8,264 nucleotides of DNA from NORP309 sp045107085 (GTDB lineage: Bacteria; Pseudomonadota; Gammaproteobacteria; Xanthomonadales; Marinicellaceae). The stretch's first letter is position 1; every line of letters starts with the position of its first letter. Below, piece after piece: positions 1 through 6,068 of this stretch. A program made the translations under genes and the position numbers. The notes under the pieces were generated by a model, which worked only from the letters and a program-made list of their open reading frames with translations, made no database searches and had not been told where the DNA came from. The stretch spans positions 1 to 8,264 of the forward strand of contig JBGCFT010000149.1 of NCBI GenBank assembly GCA_045107085.1, read 5' to 3'.

Positions 1-139
1 AGGATTGAGAAAAAGATTTAAAAATGTGTCAATCAAGGCACGAAATGCAGCCTAATAACTAGTTATTAGCAAATTTTGAAACGCAGAGTGATGCTTTTTT
101 AAACTTTTTATCTTCTTTCACTAATCGAGCAAAGGTCTC
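1..139 (-). mobile_element. MITE-like element, left copy (cut by window edge)
   Basis: This is the reverse complement of the element at 3268-3427, aligned without gaps over 139 bp with three mismatches (136/139). About 21 bp of its outer end should lie before base 1. It ends at the inner boundary with the same terminal sequence as the other copy (GGTCTC at 134-139) and carries the same 18-bp central palindrome, CTAATAACTAGTTATTAG, at 52-69. It contains no reading frame of note, so it would need a transposase supplied from elsewhere. Its end lies about 40 bp upstream of the first membrane-protein gene. Calling it a MITE is inference from size, terminal inverted repeats and two near-identical copies; no parent transposon is in the window. 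Confidence 0.8.
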
Positions 140-170
140 TACTATATACTTATTCTTAATACCTATCTCT

Positions 171-174
171 GGAG
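171..174 (+). promoter_or_regulatory. Shine-Dalgarno GGAG that decides the start at 181
   Basis: GGAG touches the ATG at 175 directly, which is too close for use, but is six bases ahead of the in-frame ATG at 181. This favours 181 as the start of the membrane protein. Confidence 0.6.
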
Positions 175-180
175 ATGAAT

Positions 181-735
181 ATGTCAGTTACATTATTACA
201 ACTTTGGTTGCCTATTGTTCTGGGTGGTTTGTTTTGCTGGATTGCCAGCGCATTTATTCACATCGTGATTAAATACCATAATTATGACTATACAAAACTC
301 AGCAATGAAGACGATGTCAGTCAAGCCTTAGGCCAATCGAAACCCAAGCCAGGACTCTATCATCTGCCTTACTGTGTAGACATGAAAGAGATGCAAGATC
401 CAGCTATGCAAAAAAAATTAATAAATGGCCCAATTGCGATGATAAGTGTTTTTGAAAGTGGCTTGCCCAAAATGGGCAAACTTATGATTCAACAAATACT
501 ATTTTTTATTGTTGCTTGTCTGTTTATCGCCTATGTTGCCACACTGTCATTGACAGTTGGATCTGATACCATGAGCATTATACGTATACTCATGGTAGTG
601 AGCTTTTTAACATTAGGTTACGGAATAATTCCCCATTCTATTTGGCTTGGCTTGCCATGGAGTAATTGTTTACGGTATTTAATAGATGCCCTAATTTATG
701 CCGCCATTATTGCACTAACATTTGCTTGGTTATAG
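181..735 (+). CDS. conserved four-helix membrane protein of unknown function
   Basis: The protein has 184 residues from the ATG at 181; an in-frame ATG at 175 would add two residues but has no usable ribosome site. I see four hydrophobic stretches at about residues 6-30, 104-123, 134-156 and 163-184, with a soluble loop of about 70 residues between the first and second. That loop holds the charged segment KLSNEDDV and a GLYHLPYC stretch. It resembles, from memory, unnamed membrane proteins of similar length in proteobacteria, with no function I can name. The crotonase gene follows 36 bp downstream on the same strand, so the two are probably co-transcribed, but nothing in the sequence shows a shared pathway. 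Upstream, the left MITE ends about 40 bp before the start, so promoter elements of this gene must lie in or next to the element. It is intact and has no unusual features. Confidence 0.8.
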   Translation: MSVTLLQLWLPIVLGGLFCWIASAFIHIVIKYHNYDYTKLSNEDDVSQALGQSKPKPGLYHLPYCVDMKEMQDPAMQKKLINGPIAMISVFESGLPKMGKLMIQQILFFIVACLFIAYVATLSLTVGSDTMSIIRILMVVSFLTLGYGIIPHSIWLGLPWSNCLRYLIDALIYAAIIALTFAWL

Positions 736-771
736 CCAACAAGCATTTAACTTATTAGAGAAATAAACCTT

Positions 772-1587
772 ATGTCAAAAACCAACAGAATCGAAGTTAA
801 TATAATCGAGCGCATTGCTCATGTTTCTTTAGCACGACCAGACAAACACAATGCTTTAGATATGACCATGTTTCGATCCATTGTTGAAACCATTAAGAGC
901 CTAAAAAAAGACCGCAGTATTCGTGCCATCATTTTATCGGGGCAAGGTGAAGATTTTTGTACGGGTTTGGATGTTAAATCTGTTCTAAAATCATCCAAAG
1001 GCGGCCCTATAAAACTTCTACTTAAAATAAATCCTTGGCGATCAAACTTGGCACAAAAAGTATCAACTGATTGGAAAAAAATACCTGTACCAGTGATTGC
1101 AGCCATTCACGGACGTTGCTGGGGAGGTGGCTTACAAATTGCACTGGGCGCTGACTTCAGAATCGCCACCCCAGATGCCTCTTTATCCATAATGGAAGGC
1201 CGTTGGGGTTTGATTCCTGATATGGGTGGAACATTAGCACTGCGTGAATTGTGTCGCATGGACATGGCAAAAGAACTGGCCATGACAGCGCGTATAATAG
1301 ATGGTAAACAAGCTCACAGTGCTGGAATTATTACTCATGTGAGCGACAATCCACTAGAACAAGCCAAAAAACTAGCCAATGAGCTCATTGAGCAATCTCC
1401 TGATACCATTGCTGCTGTAAAAAAACTCTATAATAAGAGTTGGTTAAGTAGTACTGGGACTATTTTAATGCGAGAAACAATGTACCAATTAAAAATTATT
1501 ATGGGCAAAAACAGTAAGATAAAATCTTATAATCAAACCCATAAACCTGAAGAGCACAAGCAATTCACGCCCCGAAAAAAATGGTGA
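772..1587 (+). CDS. crotonase/enoyl-CoA hydratase-isomerase family protein
   Basis: This 271-residue protein is full length for the crotonase superfamily, cytoplasmic enzymes that act on acyl-CoA thioesters. The fold signatures are clear: the RPDKHNAL segment near residue 22, the first oxyanion-hole loop DFCTGLDVKS (61-70), and the second in HGRCWGGGLQIALGADFRIA (113-132). By counting from rat enoyl-CoA hydratase, its Glu144 position is Gln122 here, while the Glu164 position is kept as Glu142 (in IMEGRWGLIPD). Asp150 falls where dienoyl-CoA isomerase has its catalytic Asp204. One catalytic Glu suggests isomerase-like or altered chemistry rather than classic hydration. From memory, the whole pattern matches the PRK07509 group annotated only as 'enoyl-CoA hydratase', whose true substrate I do not know. 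It follows the membrane protein by 36 bp and converges on the CpeT-like pseudogene 15 bp away. No strong ribosome site is seen; AGAGA lies about 10 bases before the ATG. Confidence 0.93.
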   Translation: MSKTNRIEVNIIERIAHVSLARPDKHNALDMTMFRSIVETIKSLKKDRSIRAIILSGQGEDFCTGLDVKSVLKSSKGGPIKLLLKINPWRSNLAQKVSTDWKKIPVPVIAAIHGRCWGGGLQIALGADFRIATPDASLSIMEGRWGLIPDMGGTLALRELCRMDMAKELAMTARIIDGKQAHSAGIITHVSDNPLEQAKKLANELIEQSPDTIAAVKKLYNKSWLSSTGTILMRETMYQLKIIMGKNSKIKSYNQTHKPEEHKQFTPRKKW

Positions 1588-1602
1588 CCTTGCCTTAGAG
1601 CA

Positions 1603-2232
1603 TTAATTATCTCTGTTAAAAACATAGGCGCCCTTCTCAGCACCCCATACATGTTCATCATTGGCATTAAATCCACGGTCCCAGCTGAGAATTTTATCTT
1701 TATCGATGGTCACAATGGATGTGGCATATTGAGCGCCTCTCAAAGAACTTAAACAAGATTTGTCATCGGTGCTTCCTGAATATTTATCATGACTTATTTT
1801 TTTAAGAATAACGGCACAACCTTGCCTTACTAACAGTTTATTAGGAGTTAAGTTGGCTATTTTTGAAAGATTTTTATGGCTACCAATATACTCTTCAGGA
1901 TTCGGTAATTCATAGACCGCACTACTGAATTTTTTATCAGACAATTGAGTTACATGGTATATTCTTTGTCTATAAGGTTTATCTAAGTATGTGGAGACGG
2001 CTTGCTCTACATAGAGCCATTTTCCATCATTGCGATCAGGCCAAATTTAAACCATCTCAAGTCGAATATCAAAATATGCTTTATCAGTTTGAGATTGCTT
2101 GAGCGAACTAAATGATCCAGTCATCAAATCAACCAATTGATTCAAATCATTTTTTGAAGTTTTATGATTATATCCAGAACAGGATAATAATAAAAGGCTT
2201 AATAATACAACAGTTAATCGTTTCATCGGCAT
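1603..2232 (-). pseudogene. CpcT/CpeT-like lipoprotein, one in-frame stop codon
   Basis: Two open stretches, 2232-2050 and 2046-1603, lie in the same reading frame and are separated only by a TAA at 2049-2047 (codon 62 of 209). No frameshift is needed. The N-terminal part has a lipoprotein signal (MKRL, hydrophobic run, lipobox LLSC with Cys18), then the start of a CpcT/CpeT domain (LNQLVDLMTGSFSS). Directly after the stop the frame continues IWPDRNDGKWLYVEQA and PYRQRIY, then GCAVIL, a conserved Cys-rich SCLSSLRGAQYATS segment and the family ending SWDRGF...VWGAEKGAYVF. These are family hallmarks, so the product would be full length apart from the stop. In cyanobacteria the family contains phycobilin lyases; in non-photosynthetic bacteria its role is unknown, so a lyase name should not be transferred. 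The well-kept 3' part suggests a very recent loss, a sequencing error or, less likely, read-through. A downstream TTG at 1944 could start only a C-terminal fragment. Confidence 0.88.
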
Positions 2233-2335
2233 AGTAGTTTTCGCTTTAGGTTGATTGGTATCATGACATTTATATTAGAATTTTAAATAATTATAACTGC
2301 TTTAAATTTCTGTGATTTTATTTTAAAGTATCAAA

Positions 2336-2839
2336 ATGAAATACTTATTAATAATGAGGCATGCAAAATCAAGCTGGAAAGATGCCAGTTTATCTGACCA
2401 TGATCGGCCGTTAAATAAACGCGGTAAAAGAACAGCTCCAATAATGGCACAACGTTTATCCAGAAAATCAATTCAACCGCAACATATAATTTCAAGTACT
2501 GCCAAACGTGCTTGGGATACTGCTTGTATTGTGACAAATGCAATTGAATATCCAACTAAAAAAATTGAATCTAGACGTAAACTATTCCATGCTTGGCCTG
2601 ATGAAATTCTCAAAATTACAAGTGATTGCGACGATTCAATCAATCAATTAATGCTAGTTGGACATAACCCGGGAATGACAATGTTAGCCAATCAATTATT
2701 GAATTCAAATCATTTTGATAACATTCCAACCGCTGGATTAGTTACCCTATCGATTGAAATTAATAATTGGCAAGAATTATTGATGTTAAAACCTGGAAAA
2801 TCTGAATTAGTAGATTATGATTATCCAAAATTACAATAA
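2336..2839 (+). CDS. SixA-like histidine phosphatase family protein
   Basis: This 167-residue protein belongs to the histidine phosphatase (phosphoglycerate mutase-like) superfamily, SixA-type branch, which forms a phosphohistidine intermediate. The catalytic RHG-type motif is MRHAKSSW, with Arg8 and the phosphate-accepting His9. Arg58 (in SSTAKRAWDTA) and His110 (in MLVGHNPG) complete the phosphate pocket, and Asp89 or Glu90 in HAWPDE is the likely acid. Length fits E. coli SixA (161), which dephosphorylates the histidine of phosphotransfer proteins, but identity to SixA proper looks low and the true substrate is unknown, so I give no symbol. It is divergent from the CpeT-like gene with a 103-bp gap, where a weak promoter (TTTATA at 2269, TATAAC at 2292, 17-bp spacer) can be seen. 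No clear ribosome site precedes the ATG. Its stop directly abuts the stop of the next gene on the other strand. Confidence 0.9.
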   Translation: MKYLLIMRHAKSSWKDASLSDHDRPLNKRGKRTAPIMAQRLSRKSIQPQHIISSTAKRAWDTACIVTNAIEYPTKKIESRRKLFHAWPDEILKITSDCDDSINQLMLVGHNPGMTMLANQLLNSNHFDNIPTAGLVTLSIEINNWQELLMLKPGKSELVDYDYPKLQ

Positions 2840-3229
2840 TCAGTTAATTTTTTTTGAATATCTTTGATACAGATAAATCGTTAAACCAACTAATAAACAA
2901 ACCAAAGCAATGATATCGGCAATAAAAACACGGTGTATTTGACTGTTATAACTTCCAACTGTCATTGACAACACAAGAAATGAAATAACACTCGCAAACC
3001 CTGCTATAAATCCTAAAAATTGGATTTTGGGTTTAAAAGCTGAGTACAGTAAAAATAAACCTAAAATTCCAAACAAAATAGCTCTGTGCCGCATTAATAT
3101 TTCTAAATTTGGATTGCGAATTGATAGGCCATACAAAACTGCAAGCCTATCAACACTTAAGACACCACTGATGGGCAATAGATGGATAATCGCCACAATA
3201 ATTAACATAAGTTTGATTATATTTTGCAC
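2840..3229 (-). CDS. small four-helix membrane protein, unknown function
   Basis: This 129-residue protein starts with GTG at 3229-3227, preceded by a purine-rich AGTGGTGG at a short distance. The next ATG, seven codons on, has no ribosome site. I see four hydrophobic helices at about residues 4-24, 48-65, 70-92 and 102-121, and a conserved-looking segment around IHLLPISGVL...LYGLSI...LEILMRHRAILFG. From memory this pattern belongs to a widespread family in Pseudomonas and relatives that databases sometimes label 'phosphopantetheine adenylyltransferase'. No nucleotidyltransferase motif (such as the T/HxGH of CoaD) is present here, so that label would be wrong. The last codon ends against the stop of the histidine phosphatase (stops at 2839 and 2840). 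The right MITE lies 38 bp upstream of the start, between this gene and the OPT gene on the same strand. Confidence 0.82.
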   Translation of the reverse strand: MQNIIKLMLIIVAIIHLLPISGVLSVDRLAVLYGLSIRNPNLEILMRHRAILFGILGLFLLYSAFKPKIQFLGFIAGFASVISFLVLSMTVGSYNSQIHRVFIADIIALVCLLVGLTIYLYQRYSKKIN

Positions 3230-3267
3230 AATACCACCACTTAATTATTAACACTATTCATCTATAA

Positions 3268-3427
3268 GAGACCTTTGCTCGATTAGTGAAAGAAGATAAA
3301 AAGTTTAAAAATGCATCACTCTGCGTTTCAAAATTTACTAATAACTAGTTATTAGGCTACATTTCGTGCCTTGATTGACACATTTTTAAATCTTTTTCTC
3401 AATCCTTCATAATCAAGCAAAGGTCTC
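3268..3427 (+). mobile_element. MITE-like element, right copy (complete, 160 bp)
   Basis: The element is complete. The left end GAGACCTTTGCTCGATTA and the reverse complement of the right end, GAGACCTTTGCTTGATTA, match in 17 of 18 positions. Similarity between the two arms continues imperfectly inward for roughly 40 more bases (both arms contain TTTAAAAATG), and a perfect 18-bp palindrome sits near the middle at 3338-3355, so a single strand could fold into a long imperfect hairpin. The 5-bp sequence TATAA directly flanks both ends (3263-3267 and 3428-3432), a candidate target-site duplication, though in AT-rich DNA this could be chance. There is no coding capacity. It lies 11 bp beyond the stop of the OPT transporter gene and 38 bp upstream of the start of the small membrane protein, both on the - strand, so it could act on read-through RNA as a hairpin. 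The transposase family is not assigned. Confidence 0.85.
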
Positions 3428-3438
3428 TATAATTTATT

Positions 3439-5475
3439 TCAACTTCTTTGAATTTTATTGTACATATAATAGGTCACAGCTACAAATACCGCAAAACCAC
3501 ACCAACCGGCTACGCTGACATCACTAAAGAGTGGAACCATTCCTTGGAAACTTACCGCTGCAACAGCCACTAAAACACCCATTAAAGCTTCGCCAGTAAT
3601 TAAACCTGAAGCCAATAACAATCCACTGGATTCTTTGCTTTGTTTTTGTTTTTCTTCGAGTTTAGCCGTTTTTTTCTTGAGAACATGAGCAATGATTCCA
3701 CCTATAAATATTGGCACTGATAAACCCAATGGCAAATACACACCTACTGCGACCGCTAATACTGGAAAACGGAATTCAGAACCTCTTTTTTCTTGAATTT
3801 TATCTAATATGATCAATATTATGGCCAGTCCAAAACCCATGAATATGAAATTCCACTCAATGCCAGCTCCAAATATTCCGCTGGCCAAAGCTTGCATTAA
3901 TCCTGCTTGAGGTGCTGCTAACATTGTGGCTTCAGGATTTAATGGCGATACACGCCCAATGCCATAGCCTTGATCTAATATATTCAGAATAAAAGGAATT
4001 ATCAAGGCTGCAGAAACCACACCAACCACTTGAAATACTTGTTGACGCCAAGGTGTTGCACCAACCACATGACCACATTTAAGATCTTGCATGTTGTCTC
4101 CTGCAATGGCTGCTGCAGAACAAATTAGTCCCGCTAAAAAGATGACTGCAATGGGCCCCAATGTGGCAGCTAATCCTTCATTGCCCATTAATTGTAACAA
4201 TATTAATGCAGAAACGATTACTGTGGCAATTGTGACTCCAGAAATAGGGTTATTAGAAGAACCCACCAATCCAGCCATATAACCGGCAACAGAAGCAAAA
4301 ATAAAACCAAACACCAACATCAATACTGTCATCACTGTGGCAATAAAGTTGGCATCTTCATAGGTACCTAAAGCATTTTTGAAAATAAGGAATACTGGAA
4401 CAATGGCAACAAGAACAATAATACCAACATAATGAATTGGTGTATCAAATTCAGTTCTTGCCATTTGACCTGATGCACCTTTACTGGCTTTGTAGGCACT
4501 AATACTTGCAGTCACGCCTTTCCATAAAGGTTTTGCTAAACTGATTAATGACCATAAGCCACCTATCATCATAGCGCCAACACCAATGCGACGACAATTT
4601 TGCCAAGACTGCCCCGCTATTTGTCCCCATTCTGTAGAGTTTAAATCAGTCATTGATTTAGTTGCATCAATACCTGTGGCTAACATAATGGCTTCTGAAT
4701 TAAATGCCCAATTTAATGGCACACCAATCAATGTCCCTATTACACCACCCAAAAACACCAAAAATGCAATATTTATTCCGACAATATAGCCAACACCAAG
4801 TAACGCAGGACTTAAGGTCATGTCCCCCATAAATAAATACTTACCACTAAAAAATGATTTGGTCGCTGCCACTCCAGAAGATATAACTCCTAATCCTGAT
4901 TCAAGCAATTTAACCACCGCACCAATTAAGGCACCTTTGGCCAATGTTGCAAATCCAGCTGCAGCTACGTGGTTTTTGACTTGATGAGCCTTATCATTTT
5001 CTATGCCTCCAGTTTTTAATACTTCTGCTGTTGCCACACCTTCTGGAAATTTTAATTTAGCTTCGACTATTAAAGCCCTTCTTAATGGAATAGTGAATGC
5101 CACTCCTAAGATGCCACCAACAACACCAATGGCTACCATGGGACCATATTCATAACCGCTCCAAGCTTTCATCATCACTAAGGCCGGTATGGTGAATATG
5201 ATTCCAGCTACTAAGGATTCACCAGCTGATGCGGCAGTTTGCACCATATTATTTTCAAGAATGGTAGAACGTCTGAACATTCTTAACAAACCCATACTAA
5301 CAGCAGCTGCGGGAATGGAGGCTGACACAGTTAGACCTACTAATAAGCCGATATAGGCATTGGCAGCAGCCAAAACCATTGATAACAATGCACCTAAGAT
5401 TAATGCTTTTATTGTTAGTTCAGCAATATTTCTGTCAGCTCCCACAACTGGTATGTCCATGATATCTTTGCTCAT
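3439..5475 (-). CDS. OPT-family oligopeptide transporter
   Basis: This is an inner-membrane carrier of the oligopeptide transporter (OPT/YSL) superfamily, prokaryotic branch (TIGR00733-like), with 678 residues from the chosen start, a usual length. Most of the chain is hydrophobic helix. Family landmarks are present in order: an AYIGLLVGLTVSASIPAA segment near residue 41, NNMVQTAASAGESLVAG near 75, KFPEGVATAEVLKTGG near 142, a GSSNNPISG turn in the middle, AIAGDNMQDLKCGHVVGATP, and SGLLLASGLITGEALMGV near the C terminus. Family members move peptides or metal chelates, probably driven by the proton gradient; the substrate here cannot be read from sequence. The start is set at ATG 5475 (MSKDIMD) because GAGAG is five bases ahead of it; the ATG at 5487 (adding MRVI) lacks such a site. 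It follows the DUF1330 gene by 60 bp on the same strand and is probably co-transcribed. A MITE lies 11 bp past its stop. Confidence 0.95.
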   Translation of the reverse strand: MSKDIMDIPVVGADRNIAELTIKALILGALLSMVLAAANAYIGLLVGLTVSASIPAAAVSMGLLRMFRRSTILENNMVQTAASAGESLVAGIIFTIPALVMMKAWSGYEYGPMVAIGVVGGILGVAFTIPLRRALIVEAKLKFPEGVATAEVLKTGGIENDKAHQVKNHVAAAGFATLAKGALIGAVVKLLESGLGVISSGVAATKSFFSGKYLFMGDMTLSPALLGVGYIVGINIAFLVFLGGVIGTLIGVPLNWAFNSEAIMLATGIDATKSMTDLNSTEWGQIAGQSWQNCRRIGVGAMMIGGLWSLISLAKPLWKGVTASISAYKASKGASGQMARTEFDTPIHYVGIIVLVAIVPVFLIFKNALGTYEDANFIATVMTVLMLVFGFIFASVAGYMAGLVGSSNNPISGVTIATVIVSALILLQLMGNEGLAATLGPIAVIFLAGLICSAAAIAGDNMQDLKCGHVVGATPWRQQVFQVVGVVSAALIIPFILNILDQGYGIGRVSPLNPEATMLAAPQAGLMQALASGIFGAGIEWNFIFMGFGLAIILIILDKIQEKRGSEFRFPVLAVAVGVYLPLGLSVPIFIGGIIAHVLKKKTAKLEEKQKQSKESSGLLLASGLITGEALMGVLVAVAAVSFQGMVPLFSDVSVAGWCGFAVFVAVTYYMYNKIQRS

Positions 5476-5480
5476 TATGA

Positions 5481-5485
5481 CTCTC
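5481..5485 (-). promoter_or_regulatory. Shine-Dalgarno GAGAG that decides the OPT start
   Basis: On the - strand, GAGAG is five bases ahead of ATG 5475, whereas the upstream in-frame ATG at 5487 has only AAG directly against it. This supports the shorter protein. Confidence 0.55.
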
Positions 5486-5535
5486 ATCTTATTCGTTTTT
5501 ATGAATTTGTGGCTCTATTGCAGCCTAATGAAACA

Positions 5536-5862
5536 TTAACCTTTTGCTAAATAAGGAATGGTCCCAGCCGCATCCACATCATCTATAATGTGTAATCTTG
5601 TGACACTACCTGCTTGTCTTGCTTTCAAATAGGGTGCATATTCTGGGTCAGTAGCAAAGGCTTGTATTGCTTCCATTGAAGGAAATTGAATCAGTGCAAC
5701 AATAGTTGTATCTAAGCCTTCTCCTTCTGCAGTAATAATATTTTTACTTCTTGAAAGATATTTTCCACCATGTTTTTCCACAATTGTATGAACATTTTGG
5801 GCATAACTTGGTAACCAAGAATCATCTGTGACTTTAATATCGACAATGGCATATACGGACAT
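5536..5862 (-). CDS. DUF1330 domain protein
   Basis: This small protein of 108 residues has no signal peptide and is probably cytoplasmic. It matches the DUF1330 pattern of the dimeric alpha/beta-barrel (ferredoxin-like) superfamily: an opening strand AYAIVDIKVTD-like segment (YAIVDIKVTDDSW), then Y...V...HGGKYLSR, and a central ALIQFPSMEAIQAFATDPEYAPYLKARQAGS followed by LHIIDDV. The family usually runs about 95-100 residues; the last 10 or so here (AAGTIPYLAKG) form a short extra tail. No enzyme function is established for most members. The start at ATG 5862 is backed by a good GAGGA site eight bases upstream and by a promoter whose -10 box lies about 42 bases upstream. The OPT transporter gene follows 60 bp downstream, so both are likely under the same promoter; a functional link is not evident from sequence. 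Confidence 0.92.
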   Translation of the reverse strand: MSVYAIVDIKVTDDSWLPSYAQNVHTIVEKHGGKYLSRSKNIITAEGEGLDTTIVALIQFPSMEAIQAFATDPEYAPYLKARQAGSVTRLHIIDDVDAAGTIPYLAKG

Positions 5863-5903
5863 ATAGGTATTCCTCTTTTATTATTTATTGTTTTTGTTGA
5901 TAG

Positions 5904-5932
5904 ATTCTAACACAGGAATTTGATACTGTAAA
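5904..5932 (-). promoter_or_regulatory. sigma70-type promoter for the DUF1330-OPT operon
   Basis: Reading the - strand, a -35 box TTTACA (5932-5927) and a -10 box TAGAAT (5909-5904) are separated by exactly 17 bp; each box matches the consensus in five of six positions. A start near 5897 would give a leader of about 35 bases ending in the GAGGA ribosome site. Confidence 0.65.
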
Positions 5933-5959
5933 AGCATTGGTGAAGGCAGAAAAAAACCT

Positions 5960-5989
5960 CTGAATATCCTTAAGATTATTAAGATTCAG
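5960..5989. repeat. interrupted inverted repeat with 9-bp direct repeat
   Basis: CTGAAT (5960-5965) is mirrored by ATTCAG (5984-5989); inside, CTTAA and TTAAG flank GATTA, so an imperfect hairpin is possible. The same bases contain TTAAGATTA followed directly by TTAAGATT (5970-5986). It sits between the two divergent promoters, where an operator would be expected, but its function is unknown. Confidence 0.35.
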
Positions 5990-6013
5990 AACATATTCAT
6001 AACTTTTTCAGAA

Positions 6014-6044
6014 CTGACAAGGTGTATAATTAGTACAATATAAT
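6014..6044 (+). promoter_or_regulatory. possible promoter of the lamin-tail gene
   Basis: CTGACA (6014-6019) precedes a perfect TATAAT at 6039-6044 with a 19-bp spacer, longer than ideal. A second TATAAT lies at 6025-6030 without a good -35 box. Either could serve the gene starting at 6069; AT-rich DNA makes chance matches likely. Confidence 0.35.
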
Positions 6045-6068
6045 TTTATTTAAGGGCATTAGTCGATC

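Noticed and set aside
145..150. TATACT next to the left MITE as a promoter brought in by the element
   Set aside because: No -35 box is found at 16-18 bp, and the matching position at the right copy holds only a weak hexamer, so an outward MITE promoter is not supported.
1603..1944. A separate small gene starting at TTG 1944
   Set aside because: The frame continues upstream without a break to the lipoprotein start apart from one TAA, and the family domain spans both parts, so this is the 3' part of one gene.
2331..2555. Open frame on the - strand opposite the histidine phosphatase start
   Set aside because: It lies opposite a gene with clear catalytic motifs, shows no family pattern and is best explained as chance in AT-rich DNA.
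2840..3229. Phosphopantetheine adenylyltransferase
   Set aside because: The protein is almost entirely membrane helices and lacks nucleotidyltransferase motifs; that name appears to be a database error passed along in this family.
3427..3432. TATAAT at the outer end of the right MITE as a promoter
   Set aside because: It would read on the + strand into the 3' end of the OPT gene, with no gene on that strand to serve.
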